18,326 nt of DNA, from the NCBI GenBank assembly GCA_964650085.1, contig CAZYSE010000016.1, positions 1-18,326 of the forward strand. Direction: 5' to 3'. The stretch's first letter is position 1. Each line of letters begins with the position of its first letter. Positions 1 to 7,161 of the stretch are shown one piece after another. Source of the stretch: KLAP211 sp964650085. Lineage in GTDB: Bacteria; Patescibacteriota; Dojkabacteria; J137. A program made the position numbers and the translations under genes. Below the pieces are notes generated by a model. That model saw only the letters and a list, made by a program, of their open reading frames with translations, did no database searches and was not told the DNA's origin.

Positions 1-1008
1 AACTCCTACAAGGCTTGTTGCAATAGATCGATAGTAAGCTCCTACTGTTGCTTCTTCTACATTGAAATATTCCACTTCAATCATTTTCATGTTGTTGGTT
101 GTGATTGTTCCTGTTTTATCCAGACAAATTACATCGATATTCGCTAAATCTTCTATACTTCCTCCTTTTTGAATTAGAACGCCTTTTCTATATAATCGAA
201 TGATAGATATAGTGAAAGTTAAGGTGAATAAGAAAATTAATGTTTGAGGAATAATTAAACTAATTGCTGTTGTTAAAGAGAGTAGGGAACCAACTTGATT
301 CTCGCCTAAACTGACGGAAGATGCATAAGTAATTGCACTTGTTAGAATAGAAGCGATTACTAAGAACAGAATCATTTTATCGCCGTTCTTTTGTAGTTGG
401 CTTTTCTTTTCTTTATATTTAGTAGCTTCAGAACCTAATTTATTAAGATAGTTAGACTTTCCTACGTTTTCAGCAACATAAATACAACTTCCTGTAACTA
501 CAAAACTTGCGGATAAAACCTTATCTTTTGGTTCTTTTTGTAGGTAATTTGATTCTCCTGTAAGCATCGATTCATCAATCTGAAGGTAGTTCGAAGAAAC
601 GACTTCTCCGTCTGCAACTATGTTTTCGCCTTCTTTTACAAAAATATAGTCTCCTTTTACGATCTGATTTACTGGAATTTCTATTTTTTGAGAATCGCGA
701 ATAACTGTAGCAGTAATTTGAAATTGCGATTTTAGCTTGTCTAATGTTCTTTTGGCACGAATTTCATCTGCTGCGGAAATTATTGTGTTTATGAACACAA
801 ATACTATAAAGGCAAACACTTCTCGGAATAAACCGAATGCCACCAAAGCGACTAAAAGTGGAACAACCACTATGTTAATTATGCTGAAAATGTTTCGAAG
901 AATGATCCTAAAGTAACTTGGAGTATAAGAATCAATAACTTGGTTTGAAAGGCCAAGCTTTTTTCTTTTCTGCACCTCAATTTGTGTTAGTCCCTGTATA
1001 GTTTCCAT
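1..1008 (-). CDS. P-type cation-transporting ATPase, N-terminal part (cut by window edge)
   Basis: The frame starts at the ATG at 1008 and stays open for 336 codons to base 1, so the gene continues to the left. The product is an integral membrane pump that uses ATP hydrolysis, through a phospho-aspartate intermediate, to move cations. Visible in order are a basic N-terminus, two hydrophobic segments (about residues 40-75), the actuator domain with TGES at 150-153, two further hydrophobic segments (about 213-275), and the phosphorylation motif DKTGT with the acceptor Asp at residue 297. The usual PEGL/PQGL-like turn in M4 reads IIPQTLIF here. No CPC or other heavy-metal motif and no N-terminal metal-binding domain is seen. 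The layout fits the HAD-IC group of P-type ATPases; the ion cannot be named. The ATP-binding and C-terminal domains lie outside the window. Confidence 0.93.
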   Translation of the reverse strand, partial: METIQGLTQIEVQKRKKLGLSNQVIDSYTPSYFRIILRNIFSIINIVVVPLLVALVAFGLFREVFAFIVFVFINTIISAADEIRAKRTLDKLKSQFQITATVIRDSQKIEIPVNQIVKGDYIFVKEGENIVADGEVVSSNYLQIDESMLTGESNYLQKEPKDKVLSASFVVTGSCIYVAENVGKSNYLNKLGSEATKYKEKKSQLQKNGDKMILFLVIASILTSAITYASSVSLGENQVGSLLSLTTAISLIIPQTLIFLFTLTFTISIIRLYRKGVLIQKGGSIEDLANIDVICLDKTGTITTNNMKMIEVEYFNVEEATVGAYYRSIATSLVGV

Positions 1009-1017
1009 AGTTTGATA

Positions 1018-1080
1018 AAATCTGAAATTTGAAAACTTAAATCTGAAAAGTTTTTTCGATCTTCAGATTTCGATTTTCAT
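1018..1080. repeat. Heptamer-periodic array with inverted halves, upstream of the ATPase gene
   Basis: On the + strand 1018-1050 reads as consecutive heptamers AAATCTG, AAATTTG, AAAACTT, AAATCTG, AAAAGTT. The following 1051-1080 reads as similar heptamers on the - strand (AAAATCG, AAATCTG, AAGATCG). The junction makes a perfect 9-bp hairpin, AAATCTGAA (1039-1047) with TTCAGATTT (1062-1070) and a 14-base loop. It lies just before the ATPase start, so it may overlap that gene's promoter, but no regulatory role is shown. The rest of the spacer 1081-1224 shows no clear structure. Confidence 0.6.
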
Positions 1081-1224
1081 GCTTCCTTGGTTAATGATAT
1101 TTTCACTGCAATAGCCCAAAGTTACTGATACTCTAGTATTCCAGCCACTGCATTAATGTTATCATATCGAGAAGAACGAGGATATATAGTAAGTATTCAC
1201 AGTCTTATCTTTTAATAGTATTTT

Positions 1225-1518
1225 ATGAGCAATACAGCAAATCAAGAAATCACAGTTCGTGAAGGGGATTTGGAATCACGCAATGAAGCAGAAATCTTAG
1301 AACAAACTTTGTTGTCTGTAGCCATAGGGTTTTTAGAAAAATCTCATAGTTATAAGGATCAAGCACATAGAAACTTTGAAAAAGCTTTGATGGAAATGGA
1401 AAGTAATCATTTATATAAACTTTTAGAATTAACTCATCTTAACTACGCTGGCCATGCTAAGTATAGTGATTTGTTTGAAGTCGTTACTTCTGTAATGCGA
1501 GGTAGAATAGAAAGATAA
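1225..1518 (+). CDS. Conserved-looking small protein of unknown function (97 aa)
   Basis: I do not recognise this protein. It starts at an ATG and ends 7 bases before the next gene, so the two are probably cotranscribed. The composition is that of a soluble helical protein: an acidic N-terminal third (about residues 8-28) is followed by mixed charged and hydrophobic stretches with heptad-like leucines (about 25-70). There is no signal peptide, membrane segment, cysteine pair or recognisable catalytic motif. No Shine-Dalgarno site precedes it; AT-rich hexamers such as TTTAAT at 1211-1216 could be a -10 element close to the start. The coding call rests on the clean start, the tight spacing and the natural amino-acid composition. 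Confidence 0.6.
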   Translation: MSNTANQEITVREGDLESRNEAEILEQTLLSVAIGFLEKSHSYKDQAHRNFEKALMEMESNHLYKLLELTHLNYAGHAKYSDLFEVVTSVMRGRIER

Positions 1519-1525
1519 CCATCAT

Positions 1526-2392
1526 ATGTATAGAATTGAACAAACAATAAAAGAAGGAAAGCTTTTTTACACTATAGACCTTGTAGACGGAGTTCATATT
1601 ATAGATGTATACGAGATGAACACGGAGGTGGCGGAGGAACTTTCTCCACGGATTGAAGGTGAATGGCAATTTGTTGTTCTTAATGTCAAAAATGAAAAGG
1701 TGTTGAACTACAAAGGTGATAACACTGTAGGTCAGTTAATTGGGGGAATGAAGGAACATGGATTCGACTCGTATTTTAGAGGAGAAACACCAGAATTTAG
1801 TATTTTGCGAGAGGGGGATCTTTCTTTAAAGTTTGATTTTAGAAATCCAAAACACAACCCACAACTTCATAAGTATAAATTGAGATCGACTATTAAGGAG
1901 TATTCAAAAGGAAAAAGAGTTTTGAACATGTTTCCAGGAATATCAGATTTGAGTGTTGTAGCTTTGAAAGGCGGAGCAACTCACGTTACTGAGTTTAAAA
2001 ACTTTACGCTACAAGAACAATCAGACTTTCTTAAAAACTTAAATGATGCGGATTTCGAAAAAATTGAACAAACAGACGGCGATTTCGAAACGGCTCTCAA
2101 AAACCTCGAAGAACCTTATCAACGGTTTGAATTAATACTAGCAGACCTGAGCGTTCTAGAAAGATTCTTTCCAGAAGCTGCAAAGAGTTTTAAAGAAGGG
2201 CATAAAGATACAATTAGAAATCTTCAACATATGCAGTTAGAACCAAATGGAATTTTGATTTTAGTTTCGGATGATTTAGAGTTTCATTTGGATGGGTATA
2301 TAAGGCCAGGGGCGGATAGATTAACGAAGTATTTGAGTGGAGCAGAGTATGGAGAACAGAAGCTCTTTCATGCTTATGCGTTTTATAAGTGA
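1526..2392 (+). CDS. Divergent class I SAM-dependent methyltransferase relative (RlmI/YccW-like fold)
   Basis: The 288-aa product resembles the RlmI-type 23S rRNA cytosine methyltransferase family in layout. A beta-rich N-terminal part (1-90) leads to a segment like the family's conserved entry (LKFDFRNP at 101-108, then KYKLRSTIKEY). This is followed by a motif I position, RVLNMFPGISDLSVVALKGG (131-150), comparable to the family's RVLNLF-type strand. An acidic residue sits after strand 2 (VTEF, 154-157). FELILADLS (201-209) sits where active members carry a D-P-P motif. The glycine-rich SAM loop and the D-P-P are both degraded, so it may be a weak or inactive member, or bind another ligand. 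It lies in a run of + strand genes, 7 bases after the 97-aa gene. The family assignment is by eye. Confidence 0.5.
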   Translation: MYRIEQTIKEGKLFYTIDLVDGVHIIDVYEMNTEVAEELSPRIEGEWQFVVLNVKNEKVLNYKGDNTVGQLIGGMKEHGFDSYFRGETPEFSILREGDLSLKFDFRNPKHNPQLHKYKLRSTIKEYSKGKRVLNMFPGISDLSVVALKGGATHVTEFKNFTLQEQSDFLKNLNDADFEKIEQTDGDFETALKNLEEPYQRFELILADLSVLERFFPEAAKSFKEGHKDTIRNLQHMQLEPNGILILVSDDLEFHLDGYIRPGADRLTKYLSGAEYGEQKLFHAYAFYK

Positions 2393-2443
2393 ATTTAGTC
2401 TCTATACTTTTCATCGCCCAAACACCAAATACAATAAATAATA

Positions 2444-2449
2444 TATACA
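2444..2449 (+). promoter_or_regulatory. Candidate -10 element giving a leaderless start
   Basis: TATACA ends 6 bases before the ATG at 2456. With usual spacing, transcription would begin at or next to the start codon. No Shine-Dalgarno site is present. No convincing -35 hexamer was seen. Confidence 0.4.
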
Positions 2450-2455
2450 GTAAAT

Positions 2456-2992
2456 ATGACAAAACAAAAAGGAGAGAAAGAGTTTTACAAAATTTTAGAT
2501 AAGATTTCTAACAAAAGATACTCCGCAATGGACGCTGCTGTTGCGTTATTCGATGATCTTGTTGCCTCAAGCCCAAAAACAGACGTGCCTGAATACATAT
2601 GGAGTGCTATCGGATTAGAACTTTATCTTTGCGGCAGAACAGAAACTGCTATAAATGCTATGCTTTTAGCTGTAAAAGAAGGTGAACAGCTTGAAGGAGA
2701 AGATCGCTCCCAGCTGTCTCCAATTTACGGAGACCTAGCAATGATGTACGAAGAAGATAAAAACTACACCGCTGCTTACGATGCAATGAAAAAGTCTTAT
2801 GATATAAGGAAAGAATTCAAAGGTGAGGACGATATCTTTACAAGGATGACCGCAGACGATCTTCTCAGATTAGCAAAATTCAAAGAATTCACCCCTAATG
2901 CAACATTGGAAAAGGAGTTCAGCGAGACGTTTGGAAAGAATTCTAAACCGCAACCAGAAAAACAATCAAATGAATCTCATCCAACTCTTTAA
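2456..2992 (+). CDS. TPR-like helical repeat protein (178 aa)
   Basis: The protein carries at least two helix-turn-helix units with TPR-like spacing. The first spans about residues 45-75 (IWSAIGLELYLCGRTETAIN and following). The second spans about 83-117 (IYGDLAMMYEEDKNYTAAYD, then MKKSYDIRKEF). A third, weaker unit may follow around 120-140. The N-terminal 40 residues are helical and charged, and the last 25 are polar and probably disordered. No signal peptide or membrane segment is present, so it should be cytoplasmic. TPR units usually mediate protein contacts; no partner can be named. The gene overlaps the start of a 29-codon frame at its 3' end. Confidence 0.6.
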   Translation: MTKQKGEKEFYKILDKISNKRYSAMDAAVALFDDLVASSPKTDVPEYIWSAIGLELYLCGRTETAINAMLLAVKEGEQLEGEDRSQLSPIYGDLAMMYEEDKNYTAAYDAMKKSYDIRKEFKGEDDIFTRMTADDLLRLAKFKEFTPNATLEKEFSETFGKNSKPQPEKQSNESHPTL

Positions 2993-3059
2993 GCAATTTA
3001 AAAAAGACGATGCGCTTTGGCAAGAGTTTTTGAATATGGAGAAGGAAAAGGCAGAGTAA
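2970..3059 (+). CDS. Possible 29-aa small protein overlapping the TPR gene end
   Basis: An ATG at 2970 inside the last codons of the TPR-like gene opens a frame of 29 codons ending with TAA at 3057-3059. The product would be MNLIQLFKQFKKDDALWQEF followed by LNMEKEKAE, a plausible charged amphipathic helix. Such 3' overlaps are typical of translational coupling. The frame is short enough to occur by chance, and no Shine-Dalgarno site supports it. It could also be reached by a frameshift from the upstream gene. Confidence 0.25.
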   Translation: MNLIQLFKQFKKDDALWQEFLNMEKEKAE

Positions 3060-3154
3060 CTTCTAAACATTCCTCCACGTTTGTATCCAAACACAATGTA
3101 GATATTTACGGTAGTTGTTAAACTTCAACATTATCTGAGAGCTCCCTGGTCAGT

Positions 3155-3178
3155 GAATTCCCGACGAAAGTCGGGATC
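3155..3178 (+). repeat. Left palindromic repeat enclosing the GIY-YIG gene
   Basis: This 24-bp unit contains the hairpin CCCGAC-GAAA-GTCGGG, preceded by GAATT and followed by ATC. It is the exact reverse complement of 3517-3540. It belongs to the same broad type as the TCCCG...CGGGA hairpins elsewhere in the window, but has a GAAA loop rather than TCAAG. It lies 22 bases before the nuclease start codon. Confidence 0.85.
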
Positions 3179-3200
3179 GACTCTAGCTCATTCAACAACC

Positions 3201-3494
3201 ATGAGACAAGGTTACGTTTACATCCTAACAACAACAACTAACTCAGTTCTTTACACTGGATCTACTATAGATCTTATCAAAAGAATGTACGAACACTCAA
3301 CAGGTACTTATCCAAATGCATTCACAAAAAAATACTCAGTCTATAAATTAATTTACTATGAATACTTTCAGGATTTCTACTTTGCAAGAGTTCGGGAAAA
3401 GCAAATTAAGGAGTGGAAGAGAGAATGGAAAATGGATCTTATTCAAAGAATGAATCCAGAGTTTAGGGATTTGTACGAAGAATTGCTTAGATGA
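3201..3494 (+). CDS. Small GIY-YIG domain nuclease (UPF0213/YhbQ-like single-domain type)
   Basis: The 97-aa product is a stand-alone GIY-YIG domain. GYVYIL (4-9) is the GIY strand and VLYTGSTIDLIKRMYEH (16-32) carries the YIG strand and the helix with the conserved Arg (R28). The family signature continues as FTKKY (41-45), YYE (52-54), REKQIKEWKREWK (65-77) with the likely metal-binding Glu (E66), and NPEFRDLYEELL (85-96). GIY-YIG domains cut DNA using one metal ion; the single-domain forms have poorly known substrates. A frame with GTG at 3153 would add 16 residues, but those bases are the palindromic repeat, so ATG at 3201 is the better start. The gene sits alone between two perfect inverted palindromes, on the strand opposite the ligase operon, which looks like an inserted unit. 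Confidence 0.9.
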   Translation: MRQGYVYILTTTTNSVLYTGSTIDLIKRMYEHSTGTYPNAFTKKYSVYKLIYYEYFQDFYFARVREKQIKEWKREWKMDLIQRMNPEFRDLYEELLR

Positions 3495-3516
3495 TAGTTA
3501 CTCAGCCACTAACGAT

Positions 3517-3540
3517 GATCCCGACTTTCGTCGGGAATTC
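3517..3540 (-). repeat. Right palindromic repeat enclosing the GIY-YIG gene
   Basis: This is a perfect 24-bp inverted copy of 3155-3178, starting 22 bases after the nuclease stop codon. Each copy is a hairpin by itself, and together they are terminal inverted repeats of a 386-bp unit (3155-3540). It could also act as a bidirectional terminator between the convergent genes, although no T-run follows it on the + strand. No clear target-site duplication was found outside the pair. Confidence 0.85.
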
Positions 3541-3551
3541 TCCAAGTGTTA

Positions 3552-4082
3552 TTACAAATTTAGCGAGTAGTTTTTATTAAACTTTTCTACTACTTCCATA
3601 AAAGCTCTCTTCAGATGACGGTTAATGTAAATGCGTTGTGGACCGTAATAATAAGCGTTTTCATCTTCATAGATATTCTCGAGTACAATTCCTGTTTTAG
3701 TGAATGTAACCTTTGCTTTAGGATACAATACATTAAAACTGAAATTTACTGTCGGTGAAAGAAACCTATTCCTGGAATCAACATGACACATTGCATCTCT
3801 AAAAAATGTAACTACATCTGTAACATCTTTGATTTCTTTAATCCTTCCCTTATACGAGTAAAATGGATTACTCATCTTTATTACATCATCGTCAAAGTCT
3901 ATTCTCAATCTTAATTTATCTGCTTTTGAAAGCAGATCACGAAGTAGAATTATTATTTCTATGAGGCACGATTGATGCAGGGCTTGATCAGCACAGTTTA
4001 GTACTTCATGATTAAAGAGTTGTTTTAGGCGCACCACACTGCTCCAGATTTGCGATTCCATTTCCCTAGGGAGTTTTTTCAT
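3552..4082 (-). CDS. HEPN-like protein with R-x4-H motif (176 aa)
   Basis: An N-terminal all-helical part (about 8-60) is followed by a second helical region with FFRDAMCHVDSRNRF (93-107). RDAMCH matches the R-x4-6-H signature of HEPN domains (R95, H100), with the polar residue after the Arg that active HEPN RNases usually have. The C-terminal 70 residues are mostly beta-strand-like. HEPN proteins are commonly RNases in toxin-antitoxin, defence or RNA-processing roles; which applies here cannot be told. The ATG lies 1 base after the ligase stop codon, so the two are cotranscribed and perhaps translationally coupled. No antitoxin-like nucleotidyltransferase partner (MNT) is next to it. The assignment rests on the motif and helix pattern, so a chance match is possible. 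Confidence 0.45.
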   Translation of the reverse strand: MKKLPREMESQIWSSVVRLKQLFNHEVLNCADQALHQSCLIEIIILLRDLLSKADKLRLRIDFDDDVIKMSNPFYSYKGRIKEIKDVTDVVTFFRDAMCHVDSRNRFLSPTVNFSFNVLYPKAKVTFTKTGIVLENIYEDENAYYYGPQRIYINRHLKRAFMEVVEKFNKNYSLNL

Positions 4083-4083
4083 A

Positions 4084-5880
4084 CTATTTCTCCCCCTTCC
4101 TCAACTCATACATCCTCACAATCTCTTCCACACTATTCGGATAATCTTTATCCCTATTCCAAATCTTTAACCTCGGAAATCGAATTGAAAGTCCTTTTGT
4201 AGAATCGTCGTTCTTTACTTTTGCTGGAACTCCTTTAGCTGCAGTATGGTTTGGGCTTCTTGTAATTTCATCCGCTACTATTTCCATAACCAATTTTGGA
4301 TTTACCCAAACATCGGGAGTTAAGGTTTTATCTACAACATAGTTTTCTGGTTTCTCCGCCACGAAATGTTTCTGCAAGTCTGCATTAATTACTGGGGCCT
4401 GTTCATCTGTAAATCCGCTTCCAACTTTTCCAATAGAGTAGTAGGTATCGTTCGTTGGATCGTAAACTCCTGCAAGCATCGCACCAAATCCATATTTATT
4501 TCTGTTACCTTGACCAAAAAAATACCCTAGAACAACCACGTCGATTGTGTCGACTAAGTGACTTTGAGTATTTGCCTTTAGTTTAATCCATTTAAAATTT
4601 CTAGTTCCTGGATCGTAAGTGGAGTTTGCTTCTTTTGTAATAATTCCTTCTAAACCAAAGTTTACTTTGCTGAAAAAGTATTCTTCAAGTTCCGCTTCGG
4701 AATGCATTTGCTTGGTTTCCAACATCTTAAGAGAGCCATCCCGGACTTGATCCGGGATCTGCTTAGGTTGTAATAGTGACTCAAGAATTGCGAGACGCTC
4801 TTCAATTGGAGTTTGAGTTATATCCTTTCCATTCAAGTACAGAACATCGAAACACATTGCCTTGACTGGAATATCTTTCGCATAAGTTTCGACATCGTAT
4901 TTTCTTCTTCGCTGCATTGTTTCTTGATACGTTTTATATTTTCCATCTTCTTCAACACCAATAATTTCCGAATCTAAAACAACAGAATCTACCCCAAGAT
5001 TTTTTACAGATTCCAAAAGCTCTGGAAAATTGTCGGTAAGCCTTTCCATATTTCTACTGTAAACTTCTGCTTCGCCAGTTTTTTTATCAAAATGAATTTG
5101 ACCTCTAAGTCCGTCTAGCTTTGGCTGTACAAAACATTCAGGCATTCTTTCCCAAACGGACGCTGCGGAATCTTCTCGTTCAACAAGTTTAGATGCAATA
5201 GGAACACCAGGAACAATTTTAATTTTAGAAAGATTTTCAATAGCAGAATCTCTGTCAGTCAAAATAATTTCCGCTAATTCGCCAGCATCGGCTCTTGCTC
5301 CAAAAGCTTGATCGATAAGTTTTCTCGTTGCCTTATCTCCCGAAACTAAAAATGAAAGAGAGTCGAGTAGAGTTTTATCACTCGCACCTAATCTTAAATC
5401 TCCGAGAATAATTCGAGTTACAAACTTAATTTCTTGAGGTTCAAGAATTCTAAAAAGATTTTCATAAAGTTTCAACTTTGCATCCTGCGAACCTTTTCCC
5501 CCAGCTTGCGTAATCTTGATTAAAAAATTATGAAGATCCTCAATAGATTCAAGTTTCTCTTGGAACATATCAACATGCTCTGCCTTGAAAGTTGATTTAA
5601 TTTCCGCCGCAACACTTCCAAGATCCCCAAGTTTCCCAAGCTGCGCTTTTACATCGCCACCCGCAAGTTCCTGTAGTTTTCTAACAATCATTTTGTCGGA
5701 GAAGTTGAATTCGATTGGTTCAAATTTAGGAGCGACTCTTCCTTGTAAAAAGTAGATAACATAACGCGCTTCTGTAGGTGAAAGTTGTTTTAAGAATTCT
5801 GCTACTTCGAAGGTTAAATCGTTTCGGGAACTTATATTGTCTAGTTTGTTAAGGAATTCAGCGAGATTTGTTATAGTCAT
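4084..5880 (-). CDS. lig: ATP-dependent DNA ligase, archaeal-type
   Basis: The 598-aa enzyme seals nicks in DNA through an enzyme-AMP intermediate, using ATP. The N-terminal DNA-binding domain covers about residues 1-220. The adenylation domain has motif I KLDG with the nucleophile Lys at 254, RNMERLTDNFPE (276-287), motif III DSEIIG (303-308), motif IIIa MCFDVLYLNGKD, motif IV GLEGIITK and motif V WIKLK. The OB-fold domain ends with motif VI RFPRLKIWNRDK. All catalytic motifs are intact and the length fits the archaeal and CPR form. A palindromic repeat at 4738-4758 is translated in frame as IPDQVRD (375-381), in the linker between motifs IIIa and IV; about 13 residues there appear to be inserted. 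A -10-like TAAAAT lies 7 bases before the ATG. The downstream partner is the HEPN-like gene. Confidence 0.96.
   Translation of the reverse strand: MTITNLAEFLNKLDNISSRNDLTFEVAEFLKQLSPTEARYVIYFLQGRVAPKFEPIEFNFSDKMIVRKLQELAGGDVKAQLGKLGDLGSVAAEIKSTFKAEHVDMFQEKLESIEDLHNFLIKITQAGGKGSQDAKLKLYENLFRILEPQEIKFVTRIILGDLRLGASDKTLLDSLSFLVSGDKATRKLIDQAFGARADAGELAEIILTDRDSAIENLSKIKIVPGVPIASKLVEREDSAASVWERMPECFVQPKLDGLRGQIHFDKKTGEAEVYSRNMERLTDNFPELLESVKNLGVDSVVLDSEIIGVEEDGKYKTYQETMQRRRKYDVETYAKDIPVKAMCFDVLYLNGKDITQTPIEERLAILESLLQPKQIPDQVRDGSLKMLETKQMHSEAELEEYFFSKVNFGLEGIITKEANSTYDPGTRNFKWIKLKANTQSHLVDTIDVVVLGYFFGQGNRNKYGFGAMLAGVYDPTNDTYYSIGKVGSGFTDEQAPVINADLQKHFVAEKPENYVVDKTLTPDVWVNPKLVMEIVADEITRSPNHTAAKGVPAKVKNDDSTKGLSIRFPRLKIWNRDKDYPNSVEEIVRMYELRKGEK
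4738..4758. repeat. Palindromic repeat inside the ligase coding region
   Basis: The 21 bases form a perfect hairpin, ATCCCGGA-CTTGA-TCCGGGAT (8-bp arms, 5-base loop). This is the TCCCG...CGGGA family seen at 7826, 11067 and 11288, with CTTGA being the complement of their TCAAG loop. Within the ligase it encodes IPDQVRD and keeps the frame. Confidence 0.85.
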
Positions 5881-5887
5881 ACCTAGA

Positions 5888-5893
5888 ATTTTA
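5888..5893 (-). promoter_or_regulatory. Candidate -10 element of the ligase operon
   Basis: Read on the - strand, TAAAAT ends 7 bases before the ligase ATG, within TGTGATAAAAT, which also offers an extended -10 TG. This predicts a transcript with almost no leader. No good -35 is seen. Confidence 0.35.
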
Positions 5894-5916
5894 TCACATT
5901 GGAGATTCCTCTGGAC

Positions 5917-5946
5917 TTTACATTTTAAAAGTTATATAGCTATAAT
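5917..5946 (+). promoter_or_regulatory. Sigma-70-type promoter for the 111-aa gene
   Basis: TTTACA (5917-5922) and a consensus TATAAT (5941-5946) are separated by 18 bases. Transcription would begin near 5953, leaving a leader of about 16 bases before the ATG at 5969. It diverges from the ligase promoter in the same short spacer. Confidence 0.6.
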
Positions 5947-5968
5947 CACCAAATATTACATTAAAACC

Positions 5969-6304
5969 ATGGTACAAGTTTCAACCAATCCAGAGTTAAT
6001 TCACTTTTATAGAACCTTGAATGAAGTTGCAGACTTCTATACATTTATGCATGCTGAACTTATGGCTGGATATGTATTCCAAGAGGCTTGTACAGCTATG
6101 CAAATTAATTCAGCAGAAGATGTCCCAGATGTTGTTGTAGAAAATGGAACAAACGTCAGAAAACAATTTCTTCAGGTTAGATGGTATTACGTAAGGGGCC
6201 ACGTTGAAGAACTTACAGATTTTGAAAAGTCAGAAGCAGTGCGGTTAGATGTACAAGATATTGTTGAAGCGATTGGTGAAAATAGCGAGGTGAAGTTTCA
6301 ATAG
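5969..6304 (+). CDS. Small protein of unknown function (111 aa)
   Basis: I do not recognise this protein. The frame is open back to 5837, but that stretch is antisense to the ligase; ATG at 5969 follows a good promoter and is the likely start. The product is acidic and predicted mostly helical: residues 8-45 hold a hydrophobic-aromatic helix pattern (IHFYRTLNEVADFYTFMHAE, then LMAGYVFQEA), and 70-105 a second helical region (KQFLQVRWYYVRGHVEELTD). There is no signal peptide or membrane segment. It is convergent with the hydrolase gene on its right, with a 37-base gap. Confidence 0.6.
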   Translation: MVQVSTNPELIHFYRTLNEVADFYTFMHAELMAGYVFQEACTAMQINSAEDVPDVVVENGTNVRKQFLQVRWYYVRGHVEELTDFEKSEAVRLDVQDIVEAIGENSEVKFQ

Positions 6305-6341
6305 AAAGGGGAAATCTAATTGACCTCATAGATGGCTACTT

Positions 6342-7095
6342 TTACTTCTTGAGAAAGTTGACAATTCTCTCCGCGTACAACTTAATAGCTAGTTTTCTAT
6401 TCTTCCCCAATATTGCTGAGAACTGATGATTAGCTCCTTCAATCACATCAACGACTTTATATTTGGCAGAACTATACGAGTTAAAAAGCTCTGCCTGAGA
6501 AAAAAGAGGCACCACATCATCTTTACCTCCCTGGAGTAACATTACTTCATTTTTAAAACGTTTGGTTGATTCTAATATGTAATTTTTAGAAGGGTAGGTN
6601 NNNNNNNNNGGATAGAATCGGTTTGTTAGGGTTGCTAGCTCCAGTCCCAGAGCCACAAAGTATAAGTTTATCCATAACATGAAAATGCTCATCCAGAGAA
6701 CTTACTATTGTTCCCCCTATAGAATTTGCTACTACCCAAAATTTTATACTTCGAGTCCCGAAAAGTTCATAGGAAGCTTTCATAAGCAAATCTAAGGAAT
6801 CGGCAAGATCTTGTCTTTCTTCGTTAAAAGTTTTTCTTTCAAAGGCTTTTTGAGAAAGCGTTTTATCTTCATCATTATAAATATTCCAATCTCTAGAAGT
6901 AGAGATATGCACAACATTCGCAAGCTCTAGGTTCAATACTTCATTACCTAAGAATTTAGACTTGGAATTCTTATCTCCGGATAGTCCAAAGAGGCCGTGT
7001 ACATTTATCAAAACTTTGTTTGTTACTCTTTTACATTTGTAAGTATCAAGGTGTACAAAATTATTTTCGTAATTTCCTTTTAGGTAAAGTTTCAA
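6342..7095 (-). CDS. Alpha/beta hydrolase interrupted by a sequence gap
   Basis: Two frames either side of 10 N look like one gene. The N-terminal piece (from ATG at 7095) has NVHGLFG (31-37) as the oxyanion-hole strand and the nucleophile elbow ANSIGG with Ser125. The C-terminal piece (to stop at 6342) has GGKDDVVP, the usual site of the acid residue, and GANHQF with the catalytic His, then the closing helix. Together they make a complete Ser-Asp-His triad. The pieces are in different frames as written, which is expected if the 10 N stand for a gap of unknown size. The elbow has Asn rather than His before the Ser (ANSIGG against GHSxGG), so the acyl substrate cannot be guessed. There is no signal peptide, so it should be cytoplasmic. 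Confidence 0.8.
6600..6609. other. Assembly gap (10 N)
   Basis: Ten undetermined bases lie within the hydrolase gene. The frame change across them suggests the true gap length is not 10. Confidence 0.95.
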
Positions 7096-7161
7096 AGTTT
7101 TGATTTTTAATATACATCTATTTTTACGTTTTACTTTAATGAGTATTTCGTATATTTATCT

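Noticed and set aside
3153..3200. GTG start adding 16 residues to the GIY-YIG protein
   Set aside because: These codons are the palindromic repeat, and the family starts at about the MRQGYVYIL position.
6342..7095. Two separate genes or a natural frameshift in the hydrolase
   Set aside because: The break coincides with the 10 N, and the two pieces supply complementary parts of one catalytic triad.
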